DNA of 64,000 bases from NCBI GenBank assembly GCA_018262855.1, contig JADFDO010000010.1, positions 18,148 through 82,147 on the forward strand, read 5' to 3'. Origin of the DNA: Methanolinea sp. GTDB lineage: Archaea; Halobacteriota; Methanomicrobia; Methanomicrobiales; Methanospirillaceae. Numbering within the stretch: the first letter of the stretch is position 1; each line of letters begins with the position of its first letter. This document shows, in pieces, positions 18,141-26,819 of this stretch. Below the pieces are notes generated by a model that made no database searches, was not told where the DNA came from, and saw only the letters and a list, made by a program, of their open reading frames with translations. The position numbers and the translations under genes were made by a program.

Positions 18141-19034
18141 GTGTACAGCATGCCCAGCGAGAACACCATCCACATGCGGGGCGGGGTTATTACGGAAAGG
18201 GACCCTGAGTTCTGCACTATCCGGACCCGGATACCTGCGGGGATCATTACTCCGGATATGCTCCGCGGTATTGCCGATATCGCGGAGAGATACAAGGCCC
18301 CGTATGCCCACATCACGACCCGGCAAACACTTGAACTTCCTCATATCCCGCACGATCGTCTTGACGATATCTCCAGTGACCTTTCAGATATCGGAACCCC
18401 GGTAGGATCCGAGCGGGACGAGGTGGTGAATGTCACGGCATGCCCAGGGATAGATCGCTGTGTTTTTGCGAATATTGACTCCTTATCCCTGGCGAGGGAG
18501 ATTGATCGCCGCCTTTTTGGGAAGGAGATGCCGGTCAAGATCCGCATTGCAATTTCCGGATGCCCCAATGCCTGTACCAGCCCAATGCTCAACGAGATAG
18601 GGATCATTGGCCGTATCGAGCCATTAAGGACCCCGGGTGTCTGTACCGGGTGTGGGACCTGCGTTGAATACTGCAGGGAGGGGGCAATTTCCATAAAAAA
18701 GGGTATCTCCGTGCTGGATACCTCAAAGTGCATCCAGTGCGGAACATGTGTCAGGTCATGCCCATTCAATCTTCTTAAATCCTCTGGGGAGCATTACCTC
18801 ATTTCTGTAGGCGGCAGGAGGGGCAGGCATCCCAGAATTGGAAAAGAGCTGATCATCGTAAATTCTGAGGAGGCTGTCGTGGATGTTGTGGAAAAGGTGG
18901 TCCAGTGGGTGTATCGAAGGGCATGGAGCGGCAGGCTCCTCTCAGAGCAGCTTGATGACATCCAGTTTGGGAAATTTAAAGAAGATATCAGAGAACAGAT
19001 CCAGGCTTCCTCAATTGTCGATATCGTACAGTAA
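18141..19034 (+). CDS. Small siroheme sulfite/nitrite reductase-like protein with ferredoxin insert
   Basis: A 297-residue protein of the dissimilatory sulfite reductase-like group found in methanogens. The siroheme-[4Fe-4S] ligand motif C-x5-C ... C-x3-C is present as CPGIDRC (near 100-106) and SGCPNAC (near 139-145). A two-cluster ferredoxin domain follows (CTGCGTCVEYC and CIQCGTCVRSC, about 167-210). Residues 1-90 are the usual half-domain ending in ITTRQTLELPHI. It lacks the F420H2-oxidising domain of Fsr. Known relatives reduce sulfite or nitrite poorly or have unknown roles. The start may be GTG at 18141 or ATG at 18150. It lies 33 bases after cobS and could be co-transcribed. Confidence 0.85.
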   Translation: MYSMPSENTIHMRGGVITERDPEFCTIRTRIPAGIITPDMLRGIADIAERYKAPYAHITTRQTLELPHIPHDRLDDISSDLSDIGTPVGSERDEVVNVTACPGIDRCVFANIDSLSLAREIDRRLFGKEMPVKIRIAISGCPNACTSPMLNEIGIIGRIEPLRTPGVCTGCGTCVEYCREGAISIKKGISVLDTSKCIQCGTCVRSCPFNLLKSSGEHYLISVGGRRGRHPRIGKELIIVNSEEAVVDVVEKVVQWVYRRAWSGRLLSEQLDDIQFGKFKEDIREQIQASSIVDIVQ

Positions 19035-19036
19035 GA

Positions 19037-19339
19037 TCAGAGCCTGTAGCGGGGTTTGAATCCCTTGTTCTCCTGATCCGCACATTCAATGGATGTACCG
19101 TCGCGGATCAGCTGGTTGAACTGGAGCGCAGCATTCATGAGGGCATCATCGGCTGAAGCTCCCCTCTTGACGTCTTTCAGCACTTGTTCCTGGGGAGCGG
19201 GATACACACGGGGGCCAACCCGAATGCCCTTGCAGTGTTCACAGAATGCACAGTAGCGATATGCAGAAACCTCCCCGTCTGCACAGTCGACCGTGGCGCG
19301 GTTTCCGCCAGCATCCTTGGAAAGTGGCAGAGTTTTCAT
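19037..19339 (-). CDS. Small cysteine-containing protein of unknown function
   Basis: A 100-residue protein with four cysteines grouped as DCADGE...YRYCAFCEHCKG (residues 19-36) and one near the C-terminus (CADQEN). The CxxCxxC spacing suggests a metal site, zinc or Fe-S. I do not recognise a family. It converges on the siroheme protein with two bases between stops, so a functional link is not implied by orientation. The gene starts with ATG; the ribosome binding site is weak. Confidence 0.5.
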   Translation of the reverse strand: MKTLPLSKDAGGNRATVDCADGEVSAYRYCAFCEHCKGIRVGPRVYPAPQEQVLKDVKRGASADDALMNAALQFNQLIRDGTSIECADQENKGFKPRYRL

Positions 19340-19435
19340 GATTGCGAACGTTGCATTATACTCCCACAGATATGATTCTGTCGGTAATTCCCCTAATTTT
19401 TGTCAAAACAGCCCAGAATACGGTCAATCGAAACG

Positions 19436-19443
19436 ATTAATAT
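19436..19443 (+). promoter_or_regulatory. Probable TATA box of the tuf gene
   Basis: ATTAATAT preceded by an A-rich, BRE-like CGAAACG lies about 75 bases before the tuf ATG. Transcription would start near 19468, giving a leader of about 50 bases with the ribosome binding site GGAGGA at 19508-19513. A second AT-rich stretch near 19456-19465 is an alternative. Confidence 0.4.
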
Positions 19444-19518
19444 GGATCCCTTTCCAATATTTTATACTCGTATAAATGGGCTGAACTCTGACAGGCTCAT
19501 TTTTATCGGAGGAATTAT

Positions 19519-20796
19519 ATGGCAGCTGAAAAGCCTCACATGAACCTGGCGGTCATCGGACACATCGACCACGGAAAATCTACCACGGTCGGAAGGCTTA
19601 TGTTCGAGACCGGGACTGTTCCCGCGCACATCATCGAGGGATACCGCAAGGAGGCCGAAGCCAAGGGCAAGGCCACATTCGAGTTCGCCTGGGTAATGGA
19701 CAATCTGAAAGAAGAGCGTGAGAGGGGTATCACCATCGACATCGCTCACAAGCGTTTCGATACTCCCAAGTTCTATTTCACCGTCGTAGATTGTCCCGGA
19801 CACAGGGATTTCGTGAAGAACATGATCACCGGTGCTTCCCAGGCAGATGCAGCAATTCTGGTCGTCGCAGCACCTGATGGTGTCATGGAGCAGACCAAGG
19901 AGCACGTCTTCCTCGCAAGGACTCTCGGTATCGGGCAGCTTATCATTGCAATCAACAAGATGGACGCTGCAAAATACGACCAGAAGAGGTTCGAAGAAGT
20001 GAAAAAGGACCTCTCAGCACTCATGCAGATGGTTGGTTACAAGCCATCAGAAACCCTCTTTATCCCAATCAGCTCCCTTGCAGGTGCAAACATCTCTAAG
20101 AAGAGCCCGGACACTCCCTGGTATACCGGTCCTACCCTTCTCGAAGCCCTGGACACTCTGAAGGAACCCGAAAAACCAGTCGATAAGCCCCTGCGCCTTC
20201 CTATCCAGGATGTCTACAGCATCAGCGGTATCGGGACTGTGCCTGTAGGCCGTGTCGAGACTGGTGTAATGAAGAAGGGAATGAAAGTCTCCTTCATGCC
20301 GGCTAACAAAGAGGGTGAGATCAAATCGATCGAGATGCACCACGAAGAGATCCCCCAGGCTCTCCCCGGGGACAACGTCGGCTTCAACGTCCGTGGTATC
20401 GCCAAGGGCGACCTGCGCCGTGGTGATGTCTGCGGCCCGTCCGATGCTCCACCGACTGTTGCAGAAGACTTCACTGCCCAGATCGTCGTTCTCCAGCACC
20501 CGAGCGCCATCACCGTGGGGTACACCCCTGTATTCCACTGCCATACAACCCAGACCGCCTGCACATTCACCGAGCTCAAGAAGAAACTCGACCCGAGGAC
20601 AGGACAGACCAAGGAGGAAAACCCGACCTTTATCAAGACCGGTGACGCTGCGATTATCGTGGTCAAGCCATCCAAACCGATGGTCATTGAGAATGTGAAG
20701 GAACTTCCCCAGCTTGGGAGGTTTGCAATCCGGGACATGGGATCGACCATCGCAGCGGGTATGTGCATTGCCATCAACCCGAAACAGATGCGGTGA
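19519..20796 (+). CDS. tuf: Translation elongation factor EF-1alpha
   Basis: A 425-residue GTPase that delivers aminoacyl-tRNA to the ribosome. All G motifs are visible: GHIDHGKST (G1), RGITID (G2), DCPGHRDF (G3), NKMD (G4) and an ISS-type G5. Domains 2 and 3 follow ([14 protein letters not shown], then the [12 protein letters not shown] region). Length is normal for archaea. It has a strong ribosome binding site (GGAGGA, five bases before ATG) and is followed by rps10, the standard archaeal order. Confidence 0.97.
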   Translation: MAAEKPHMNLAVIGHIDHGKSTTVGRLMFETGTVPAHIIEGYRKEAEAKGKATFEFAWVMDNLKEERERGITIDIAHKRFDTPKFYFTVVDCPGHRDFVKNMITGASQADAAILVVAAPDGVMEQTKEHVFLARTLGIGQLIIAINKMDAAKYDQKRFEEVKKDLSALMQMVGYKPSETLFIPISSLAGANISKKSPDTPWYTGPTLLEALDTLKEPEKPVDKPLRLPIQDVYSISGIGTVPVGRVETGVMKKGMKVSFMPANKEGEIKSIEMHHEEIPQALPGDNVGFNVRGIAKGDLRRGDVCGPSDAPPTVAEDFTAQIVVLQHPSAITVGYTPVFHCHTTQTACTFTELKKKLDPRTGQTKEENPTFIKTGDAAIIVVKPSKPMVIENVKELPQLGRFAIRDMGSTIAAGMCIAINPKQMR

Positions 20797-20829
20797 AACC
20801 AACTCTCATCCATTTTTTGGTGAATAACC

Positions 20830-21138
20830 ATGCAAAAAGCCAGAATTCGCCTGACAGGGACAGATTTCAAGAAAGTAGAGATGGTCTGTGATAGAATCCG
20901 CGAGATTGCGGAGCGCACGGGCGTGAATCTGGCTGGACCGATTCCGCTGCCAACCAAGCGACTTGTCGTCCCAATAAGAAAGAGCCCTGATGGAGAAGGC
21001 ACTGCTACCTGGGACCGGTGGCAGATGCGTGTTCATAAGAGACTCATTGATATCGATGCAGACGAGCGGGCACTCCGCCAGCTGATGCGTACTCAGGTCC
21101 CAAAAGACATAGGCATAGAGATCGTACTGGAAAGCTGA
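20830..21138 (+). CDS. rps10: Ribosomal protein S10
   Basis: A 102-residue small-subunit protein of full length. [10 protein letters not shown] at the start, [22 protein letters not shown] in the middle and [12 protein letters not shown] near the end are the S10 landmarks. It lies 33 bases downstream of tuf and is probably co-transcribed with it. Confidence 0.97.
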   Translation: MQKARIRLTGTDFKKVEMVCDRIREIAERTGVNLAGPIPLPTKRLVVPIRKSPDGEGTATWDRWQMRVHKRLIDIDADERALRQLMRTQVPKDIGIEIVLES

Positions 21139-21147
21139 GGGAGCGGT

Positions 21148-22794
21148 TTGACCGCAGCCGGCATTATTCAGAGAATCCGGCCAATCTTTTCTTTCGAAGC
21201 ACTCTTTCTGCTTGTTCTCATTTGCGGGATTTTCCTGCGATTCTATTCCCTGGACCTCAAGCTCCTCCACCATGATGAGGCTATCCATGCCTGGTTTGCG
21301 TACGAACTTTTAACAAAAGGATCCTATGCATATGACCCGATGTATCACGGGCCGCTCCTCTATTATCTCACGGCAGGGATGTTTGCAATCTTGGGAGCAT
21401 CGGATCTCGTAGCCCGCATCCTGCCTGCATTGTTTGGCGCTGCGATAATCCCTCTTGTCTATGCAATATACCGGCTTGGCTACCTGGACCGGAAACAGGC
21501 GCTGATTGCAGGCCTCTTCATCGCAATATCTCCAGACCTTGTATACTTCTCGCGTTTCCTCCGCCATGATATCTTCCAGCTCTTTTTCACAGTTCTGATA
21601 CTCGTTGCATTGCTCGCATACCTGGAACGGGGGAAGCTCATCTATGCACTTGTTGCAGGGCTGGCGGCAGGGGGAGGGATGTGTCTCAAGGAGGACATGC
21701 CCTTATTTCTGGTGCTGATCGTGGCGTTTGGCGTCTTCCTCCTCTGGAGGAAGCATGTTCCATTCCCACGGACATGGAAGCGTGACATCCTCCTGGGGAC
21801 CATTGTCGCGGTGGGCATCATGGCACTTTTTTATTCATCCTTCGGAGTCCATCCGGAGATACTGGAGACCGGGGTCCTTAAAGCGTACACTCACTGGGCT
21901 TCCATGCATGGGATGTGCCGTATCTGCGGACCCTGGTTCTTCTACCTCCTTCTCTTTCTCCTGTATGAGATCCCGGTTTTCTTCCTTGCACTCTTCGGAA
22001 TGCTCCAGTTTGCTGACCACCACAATCCCTTCCCCGTGTGGATTGGAAGGATAAAAACATGGATCCACATTCGAAAAAGCCATGGACTTATTCCAGAAGG
22101 CGAAGGTTCGGATAAGGGAGAGAAACTGCCAATAGTGCCCTGGAACAGAAAGGAGCTCTTCTTCCTCTTCTCTGCACTGTGGTTCCTTGCTGGTCTCGCA
22201 GCATATGCCTATATCGGCGAGAAAGTGCCGTGGCTAATAATCCACCAGCTGATCCCGGCAATATTCATCTCTGTCTACATGATGAGCAGGAAAAAGATGG
22301 TCTTTGCCCTGGCGGGATGCGTTTTTCTGATCCTGATGACCTGGCATGTGGCATTCATCCCCGCGGATGTGAACGAACCGATTGTGCAGGTCCAGAACTC
22401 TGAGGATTTGCGGAAGGTGATGGGACTCATCGATGCCTCCGATTCTGTTGTCATCGCATCGGAGAATTACTGGCCGCTCCCCTGGTATTATTACGGGGAT
22501 GTCTGGAACAAGAAGATGCATTTCTATGGAAAACGGGTTGATGAAGGAACGATATTCCAGGTCAATCCTGACATGGTCATCACCCATGATCAGTCCAGTT
22601 TCATATCCCTCCAGGGTTATGACAAAAAGACCTACAAGCTCTCCTACTGGTTCTCAATCTATGATAACGAGAACCGGATCCCAGAATATTATGTCAAACG
22701 GGACGGAAAGATGGGAAGCATCAATATTGACATTTTTACAAAACCAGGGCTCTATGAAAAAGCAGGGTTAAACTCCCCGGTTCCTGTCGTCTGA
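21148..22794 (+). CDS. Large membrane glycosyltransferase-like protein (Agl23/TIGR03663 type)
   Basis: A 548-residue protein with about 10-12 membrane helices. The first extracellular loop has HHDEAIHAWFAYELL, the acidic D-E motif of GT-C fold enzymes that use dolichyl-phosphate sugars, and YHGPLLYYLTAG follows. The whole resembles the archaeal family described as flippase-activity-associated protein Agl23 (name from memory). A soluble C-terminal part of about 130 residues faces outside. Translation starts at TTG with GAGGGAG just upstream, only ten bases after rps10, so it is probably part of the tuf-rps10 transcript. Likely role: transfer of a sugar in surface glycan assembly. Confidence 0.78.
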   Translation: MTAAGIIQRIRPIFSFEALFLLVLICGIFLRFYSLDLKLLHHDEAIHAWFAYELLTKGSYAYDPMYHGPLLYYLTAGMFAILGASDLVARILPALFGAAIIPLVYAIYRLGYLDRKQALIAGLFIAISPDLVYFSRFLRHDIFQLFFTVLILVALLAYLERGKLIYALVAGLAAGGGMCLKEDMPLFLVLIVAFGVFLLWRKHVPFPRTWKRDILLGTIVAVGIMALFYSSFGVHPEILETGVLKAYTHWASMHGMCRICGPWFFYLLLFLLYEIPVFFLALFGMLQFADHHNPFPVWIGRIKTWIHIRKSHGLIPEGEGSDKGEKLPIVPWNRKELFFLFSALWFLAGLAAYAYIGEKVPWLIIHQLIPAIFISVYMMSRKKMVFALAGCVFLILMTWHVAFIPADVNEPIVQVQNSEDLRKVMGLIDASDSVVIASENYWPLPWYYYGDVWNKKMHFYGKRVDEGTIFQVNPDMVITHDQSSFISLQGYDKKTYKLSYWFSIYDNENRIPEYYVKRDGKMGSINIDIFTKPGLYEKAGLNSPVPVV

Positions 22795-22911
22795 AGTAAA
22801 ATATTTTCTGGCTGGGATCTCACCTGATTTACGGTACCGCAGACAGTCCATCTCTTTCAGGATAGGGGATACATCATGAGGGGCTCTTGCATTCTCAAGA
22901 TACTCTTCCAA
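22768..22911 (-). CDS. Possible small gene antisense to the end of the Agl23-like gene
   Basis: Reading the minus strand from a TTG at 22911 gives 47 residues with protein-like content: LEEYLENARAPHDVSPILKE near the start and YRKSGEIPARKYF later. The frame is open a further 12-15 bases upstream but contains no ATG. There is no ribosome binding site before the TTG. It overlaps the convergent gene by 27 bases. It may be a real small protein, or the remnant of a longer gene whose 5' part has been lost. I know no homologue. Confidence 0.3.
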   Translation of the reverse strand: MEEYLENARAPHDVSPILKEMDCLRYRKSGEIPARKYFTSDDRNRGV

Positions 22912-23036
22912 CAGGGAATTGAATTTCTATTCCCTATCGTCCTGTCAATGCTGCCTTTAGGAGAACGCTCAGGATGAAGAAGGCCGCAAATTGAAAAGAC
23001 ACATGATTCCCATCGACACACTAGCAAACAAAATAA

Positions 23037-23056
23037 AAAATCGCGAATGCGATTTT
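23037..23056 (-). terminator. Hairpin terminator of the coiled-coil surface protein gene
   Basis: AAAATCGC and GCGATTTT form a perfect 8-bp stem with a 4-base loop, 28 bases beyond the stop at 23084. On the minus strand the stem is followed by TTATTTTG, an AT-rich tail consistent with termination. Confidence 0.6.
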
Positions 23057-23083
23057 CATAAAAATGAATTCAATAGAGATGTT

Positions 23084-24223
23084 CTAACCCAGTTCATCCC
23101 ATTTCCGGCGCTTTCGGAAGAAATAAACCCCTATTACTGCAACCACAATGAGGATTGCCACGACGATTGCAATCAGGATTCCTCCTGAGAATAGCCCTGC
23201 AAAAGGATTTCCTATCGAAGCGAACGGGCTTGCATCGAGTGAGGCCTTCAGGTTACGAGCCTGGGTCAGGGCTTCCTCTGCTTTTACCCTTGCTTCATCT
23301 GCTTTTGCTCTCGCTTCATCAAACTTCTTCTGTGAAAGCAAGCCTTTTGCTTCACTCACAAGGTCAGCTGCATAATCATGCTGAAGCATGAGGGTGGTCA
23401 CCCTGGGATCAGAAGTCATGCTCCTGTTCACCTTGAAATCGGTGATCAGGGCATTCACTTCACCCATCGATACGTCGACATCGTTGATAGTCTTCTGTAT
23501 GCCAAGTTCGCTGACCAGAGATTCGGCTGAAGCAAGGGCAGTATTTGCACTGTTGATCGACTGCGAGGATTTTGTTACGTCGGAGGATTTCTCAGCGTTC
23601 TGTATGGCGCTGTTGGCGTCACTGTAAAGTTTCTGGATGGATGAAACATCTATACCCGATACTGCCAGCTGGTCAATCTCACCCTGAAGAGCGGACAACC
23701 GGCTCTTCGCGTCGCTAATTGAACTTGTAATCTGAGCCGGGTTGATTACCAACTTCTTCTTCGTCACTTCAGTGTTCTTGATGACTGCCCCGGCACTATT
23801 CAGTTCCCTCACCACGAGGACATTTTTTTCTTCAGATGTGGTCACCGTTGGTGCGACCGCCTCCATGGTCACCTTCATCGAGATCTCATTCTTTGACGAG
23901 GAATAAGAGAGGACGAACCCATTGATATTCACATTTTGGCCAACGGCAGTTGAAGAAGGGTTCTCAATACCATTCTGGACAATCGCATAGGTCCAGGTGG
24001 GATTGTTCATATCGCTCGACAACTGGAGGGTATTTTCTTGATTAAAAGTTGTCCCTCCGCTGGAGGGAAAATTGATGACGAAGGTGGTCCTGACCTGTGT
24101 CTGCCCCGAGATGAGATCAGACGATGGTAAAATTGCGATGTTTCCAACAGAGAATGCTGCAACCCCCTGGATAAAAAGGCACGCCAGGGCAAGAACAACA
24201 CAATACTTGAGAGACGTGTTCAT
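23084..24223 (-). CDS. Secreted coiled-coil protein with C-terminal membrane anchor
   Basis: A 379-residue surface protein. A signal peptide (about 1-23, VVLALACLFIQGVAA) leads into a beta-rich domain of about 130 residues. From about 165 to 335 the sequence is helical and Ala/Ser/Glu-rich, with coiled-coil character, ending in repeats of the type DEARAKADEARVKAEEAL. A Gly-rich spacer precedes one membrane helix (ILIAIVVAILIVVAVIGVYFF) and the tail RKRRKWDELG. The topology puts the rod outside and the basic tail inside. It begins seven bases after the tubulin-like gene on the same strand, so it is co-transcribed with it and may be its membrane partner. The family is not recognised. Confidence 0.7.
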   Translation of the reverse strand: MNTSLKYCVVLALACLFIQGVAAFSVGNIAILPSSDLISGQTQVRTTFVINFPSSGGTTFNQENTLQLSSDMNNPTWTYAIVQNGIENPSSTAVGQNVNINGFVLSYSSSKNEISMKVTMEAVAPTVTTSEEKNVLVVRELNSAGAVIKNTEVTKKKLVINPAQITSSISDAKSRLSALQGEIDQLAVSGIDVSSIQKLYSDANSAIQNAEKSSDVTKSSQSINSANTALASAESLVSELGIQKTINDVDVSMGEVNALITDFKVNRSMTSDPRVTTLMLQHDYAADLVSEAKGLLSQKKFDEARAKADEARVKAEEALTQARNLKASLDASPFASIGNPFAGLFSGGILIAIVVAILIVVAVIGVYFFRKRRKWDELG

Positions 24224-24229
24224 GGTGGA

Positions 24230-25408
24230 TCACTCAAACAATGGTTCAATTTCCTCTTCGAACGAGAGCGGTTTCTTTTCATCAATCTTGGATGCATCGT
24301 CCCTGGTGGAACGTGCAATCTCCATCAACTCTTTGATCCGGGGTGCGTTTCCTACCGTGGCCAGTACGACTACCGCAGCTACGAAATTGCTGTTGACCGG
24401 ATAGTCTCCTCCCCGGACTTCAACCCCGGCAATATTCTCTTCGACCCAGCTCTTTGCCTTTTCAATACCCTTCCTGTCCAGTTCATCAGGAGGACCGGCG
24501 ACCAGGACCAGGGCTCGTTCCGTGGTGCTGTAATCACATGGGAGAGTGAGCCTTCCCAGCATTGCTCTCCGTACGAGCGAGATCACCTTTGCAGTCCTGT
24601 CTTCGCCCAACAACACCTCCTCCGTTGCTTCTTTCTTCCGGATTGTGCCCTTGATATCATTGAAGATCCCCGTCACGGTCTTCCTCTTGTTCTTTGAAAT
24701 CACCTCGGTAATGGCATATCCGACAGAGGTTATCCCCCCTCCCCTGAGCGTGTTGATAATCTCGCTTGAATCTACTACCATCTCGCCAATGCCGGCAGAC
24801 CCCACTTCTCCTGCCCGGAACAGCACACCGAACCGGCGGACTATCTCGTCATTCAGGCGTGAGAATGCAGACTTGATACTTTCTCCCTCGTTCTTCCACG
24901 CACTGTTATCGAAAATGAACGTATTGTCTGCCTCCTTCACAAGGGTTGCAAGGCTTCTGGCGGCGTTATACGAGTAGAGGCGTCCTTCTTCAGGTGCGGG
25001 GAGTATTCCCAGCACATAGACTGGTTCACGGTAGATCTTCTTCAGGGAACGGGCCAGCACCGGCGTTCCACCAGAGCCGGTTCCCCCTCCAAGACCTGCA
25101 ACAATCATGAAGGCGTCCACATCATGGGTTCCCCTGGTATCAACTGCACTGATGATGCTGTCAATCTCGTCAAATGTGATCTTTGCACCGGAGGCATTGT
25201 CAGTACCTACTCCATGACCTTTCACCACGGTCTGGCCAATGAGAAGGCGGTCTTTCAATTCTATATGTTTCAGGCCCATGAGATCAGTGCGGGCGGTGTT
25301 GACTGCGATGCCCCTGAAACTGCGCCTTCCGAGCTTCTTGTCCTGTTCAAGGAACATATCAACAATTTTTCCGCCAGCCTGACCAAATCCGATGAAGAAA
25401 ATCCTCAT
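24230..25408 (-). CDS. cetZ: Tubulin/FtsZ superfamily protein (CetZ-like)
   Basis: A 392-residue GTPase. The N-terminal IGFGQAGGKIVDMF and the nucleotide loop GLGGGTGSGGTPV carry the tubulin signature GGGTGSG near residue 108. The protein lacks the FtsZ C-terminal division peptide and is closer in feel to the archaeal CetZ or FtsZ-like groups, which control cell shape in haloarchaea; the exact subgroup needs a tree. An ATG at 25408 has GGTGGG upstream; the frame also opens at 25429. It is first in a two-gene operon with the coiled-coil membrane protein. Confidence 0.85.
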   Translation of the reverse strand: MRIFFIGFGQAGGKIVDMFLEQDKKLGRRSFRGIAVNTARTDLMGLKHIELKDRLLIGQTVVKGHGVGTDNASGAKITFDEIDSIISAVDTRGTHDVDAFMIVAGLGGGTGSGGTPVLARSLKKIYREPVYVLGILPAPEEGRLYSYNAARSLATLVKEADNTFIFDNSAWKNEGESIKSAFSRLNDEIVRRFGVLFRAGEVGSAGIGEMVVDSSEIINTLRGGGITSVGYAITEVISKNKRKTVTGIFNDIKGTIRKKEATEEVLLGEDRTAKVISLVRRAMLGRLTLPCDYSTTERALVLVAGPPDELDRKGIEKAKSWVEENIAGVEVRGGDYPVNSNFVAAVVVLATVGNAPRIKELMEIARSTRDDASKIDEKKPLSFEEEIEPLFE

Positions 25409-25590
25409 ATTATTGTCCCACCAGCCCACAAATTACGCACGATACTTTATTATCCTCGAGTATTATGGTTTCTTGCATGAGTTCAAATACTTTCCTTCTT
25501 TTAAATTTCTTTCAAACTTGATTAAACCGCGAAATTTTGAATCCGGAGCCTTTTTCATCCCGTTTTTCCAATATACTCTGAGTATTCCAT

Positions 25591-26817
25591 ATGAGGATCT
25601 GCATCATAGGGGGGGGCCTGACCGGGCTTACCGCAGCGTATCACCTTGGAAATGATCACGAGGTCGATATGTATGAGAAACGCCGTTTTCTTGGGGGCTG
25701 CCTTTCATCCTATGAGATCGGAGACTACCATATTGAGGAATTCTACCATCACTGTTTCGCCTGGGACACCCGTCTCTTCTCCCTGATGAGATCGCTTCAT
25801 ATCGCAGACAAACTCGAATGGCTGAGAGGAACCAGCGGGTATTTTTCAGGAGGGACCGTCTACCCCCTCAACACCCCCGTGGAGATAGTGAAATACCCCC
25901 TTCTCTCCCTCACTGACAAAGTGCGGCTTGGCCTCCTTACGCTTCGATCAAGGAACATGGATGTCGGCCCACTCGATGATATCACTGCCAGGGATTATGT
26001 TGTCAGCACTATCGGAGAGCGTGCATACAATTCATTCTTTGAGCCGCTGCTCACCAGTAAATTCGGAGAACAGAGGGATGATGTCTCGGCAGCATGGCTG
26101 ATCAGTCGGATCGGTGTCCGTTCAAACCGGGGCCTTTCAGGTGAACAACTTGGATACCTGAAGGGAGGTTTCCATACGCTGATAGAAGCGCTCTCTGCAC
26201 AGGTGGGCAGACAGTGTGTCGTCCGCCTCCTTGACCCAGTCACTTCCGTTTCACGGGAACACGGCTCCTGGAGTGTGAACGGCCAGCAGTATGATGTCGT
26301 CATCTCCACGATACCCCCTTCGCTTCTTCCAGGCACCGGGCTGGCAGAAGGATTCTCCATCCCCTACCAGGGAGCTGCCTGCATGCTCCTCTCAATGGAG
26401 AAGGAAGTGACTTCGGGAATCTACTGGCTGAACATGAAGGAAAGGGCACCCTACGGTGCAGTAATCGCCCATACTAACTTTGTGCCTGTTGAGAGGTACG
26501 GGGAACATCTTGTCTACCTTGCCTCCTACTTCCAGGGATCCGTCGCCCAGAACCTCGACCGGGTAATGATCGATGACTTTTGCCACCGTTTCCATGTCGA
26601 TCCAGGTGCAATCCGCTGGCACAGGATGGCTGTCGACCCCTATGCCGGGCCGCTTTATACTGTTGGCTTCCGGAAATACATCCTTCCCTATCAGCAGAAT
26701 GGCCTTTTCCTCGCGGGAATGTTCTCATCACCGAACTACCCTGAAAGGAGCATGAACGGGGCTGTTATTGCAGGAGAAGAGGTTGCTGATCTTGTTTCCA
26801 GGAGGGCATCAGACTGA
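25591..26817 (+). CDS. FAD-dependent oxidoreductase (amine-oxidase/PPOX-like)
   Basis: A 408-residue flavoprotein. The Rossmann motif GGGLTGLTAAYHL is at residues 7-19, with the acid E29 (MYEKRRFLGG) that binds ADP-ribose; the C-terminal FAD-binding LAGMFSSPNYPERSMNGAVIAG is also present. It belongs to the broad NAD(P)/FAD family including protoporphyrinogen oxidase, phytoene desaturase and UDP-galactopyranose mutase. Its position at the head of a glycosyltransferase and flippase-like operon suggests a sugar or polyprenol substrate. A TATA-like stretch about 25 bases upstream and no ribosome binding site suggest a leaderless start. Confidence 0.82.
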   Translation: MRICIIGGGLTGLTAAYHLGNDHEVDMYEKRRFLGGCLSSYEIGDYHIEEFYHHCFAWDTRLFSLMRSLHIADKLEWLRGTSGYFSGGTVYPLNTPVEIVKYPLLSLTDKVRLGLLTLRSRNMDVGPLDDITARDYVVSTIGERAYNSFFEPLLTSKFGEQRDDVSAAWLISRIGVRSNRGLSGEQLGYLKGGFHTLIEALSAQVGRQCVVRLLDPVTSVSREHGSWSVNGQQYDVVISTIPPSLLPGTGLAEGFSIPYQGAACMLLSMEKEVTSGIYWLNMKERAPYGAVIAHTNFVPVERYGEHLVYLASYFQGSVAQNLDRVMIDDFCHRFHVDPGAIRWHRMAVDPYAGPLYTVGFRKYILPYQQNGLFLAGMFSSPNYPERSMNGAVIAGEEVADLVSRRASD

Positions 26818-26819
26818 TA

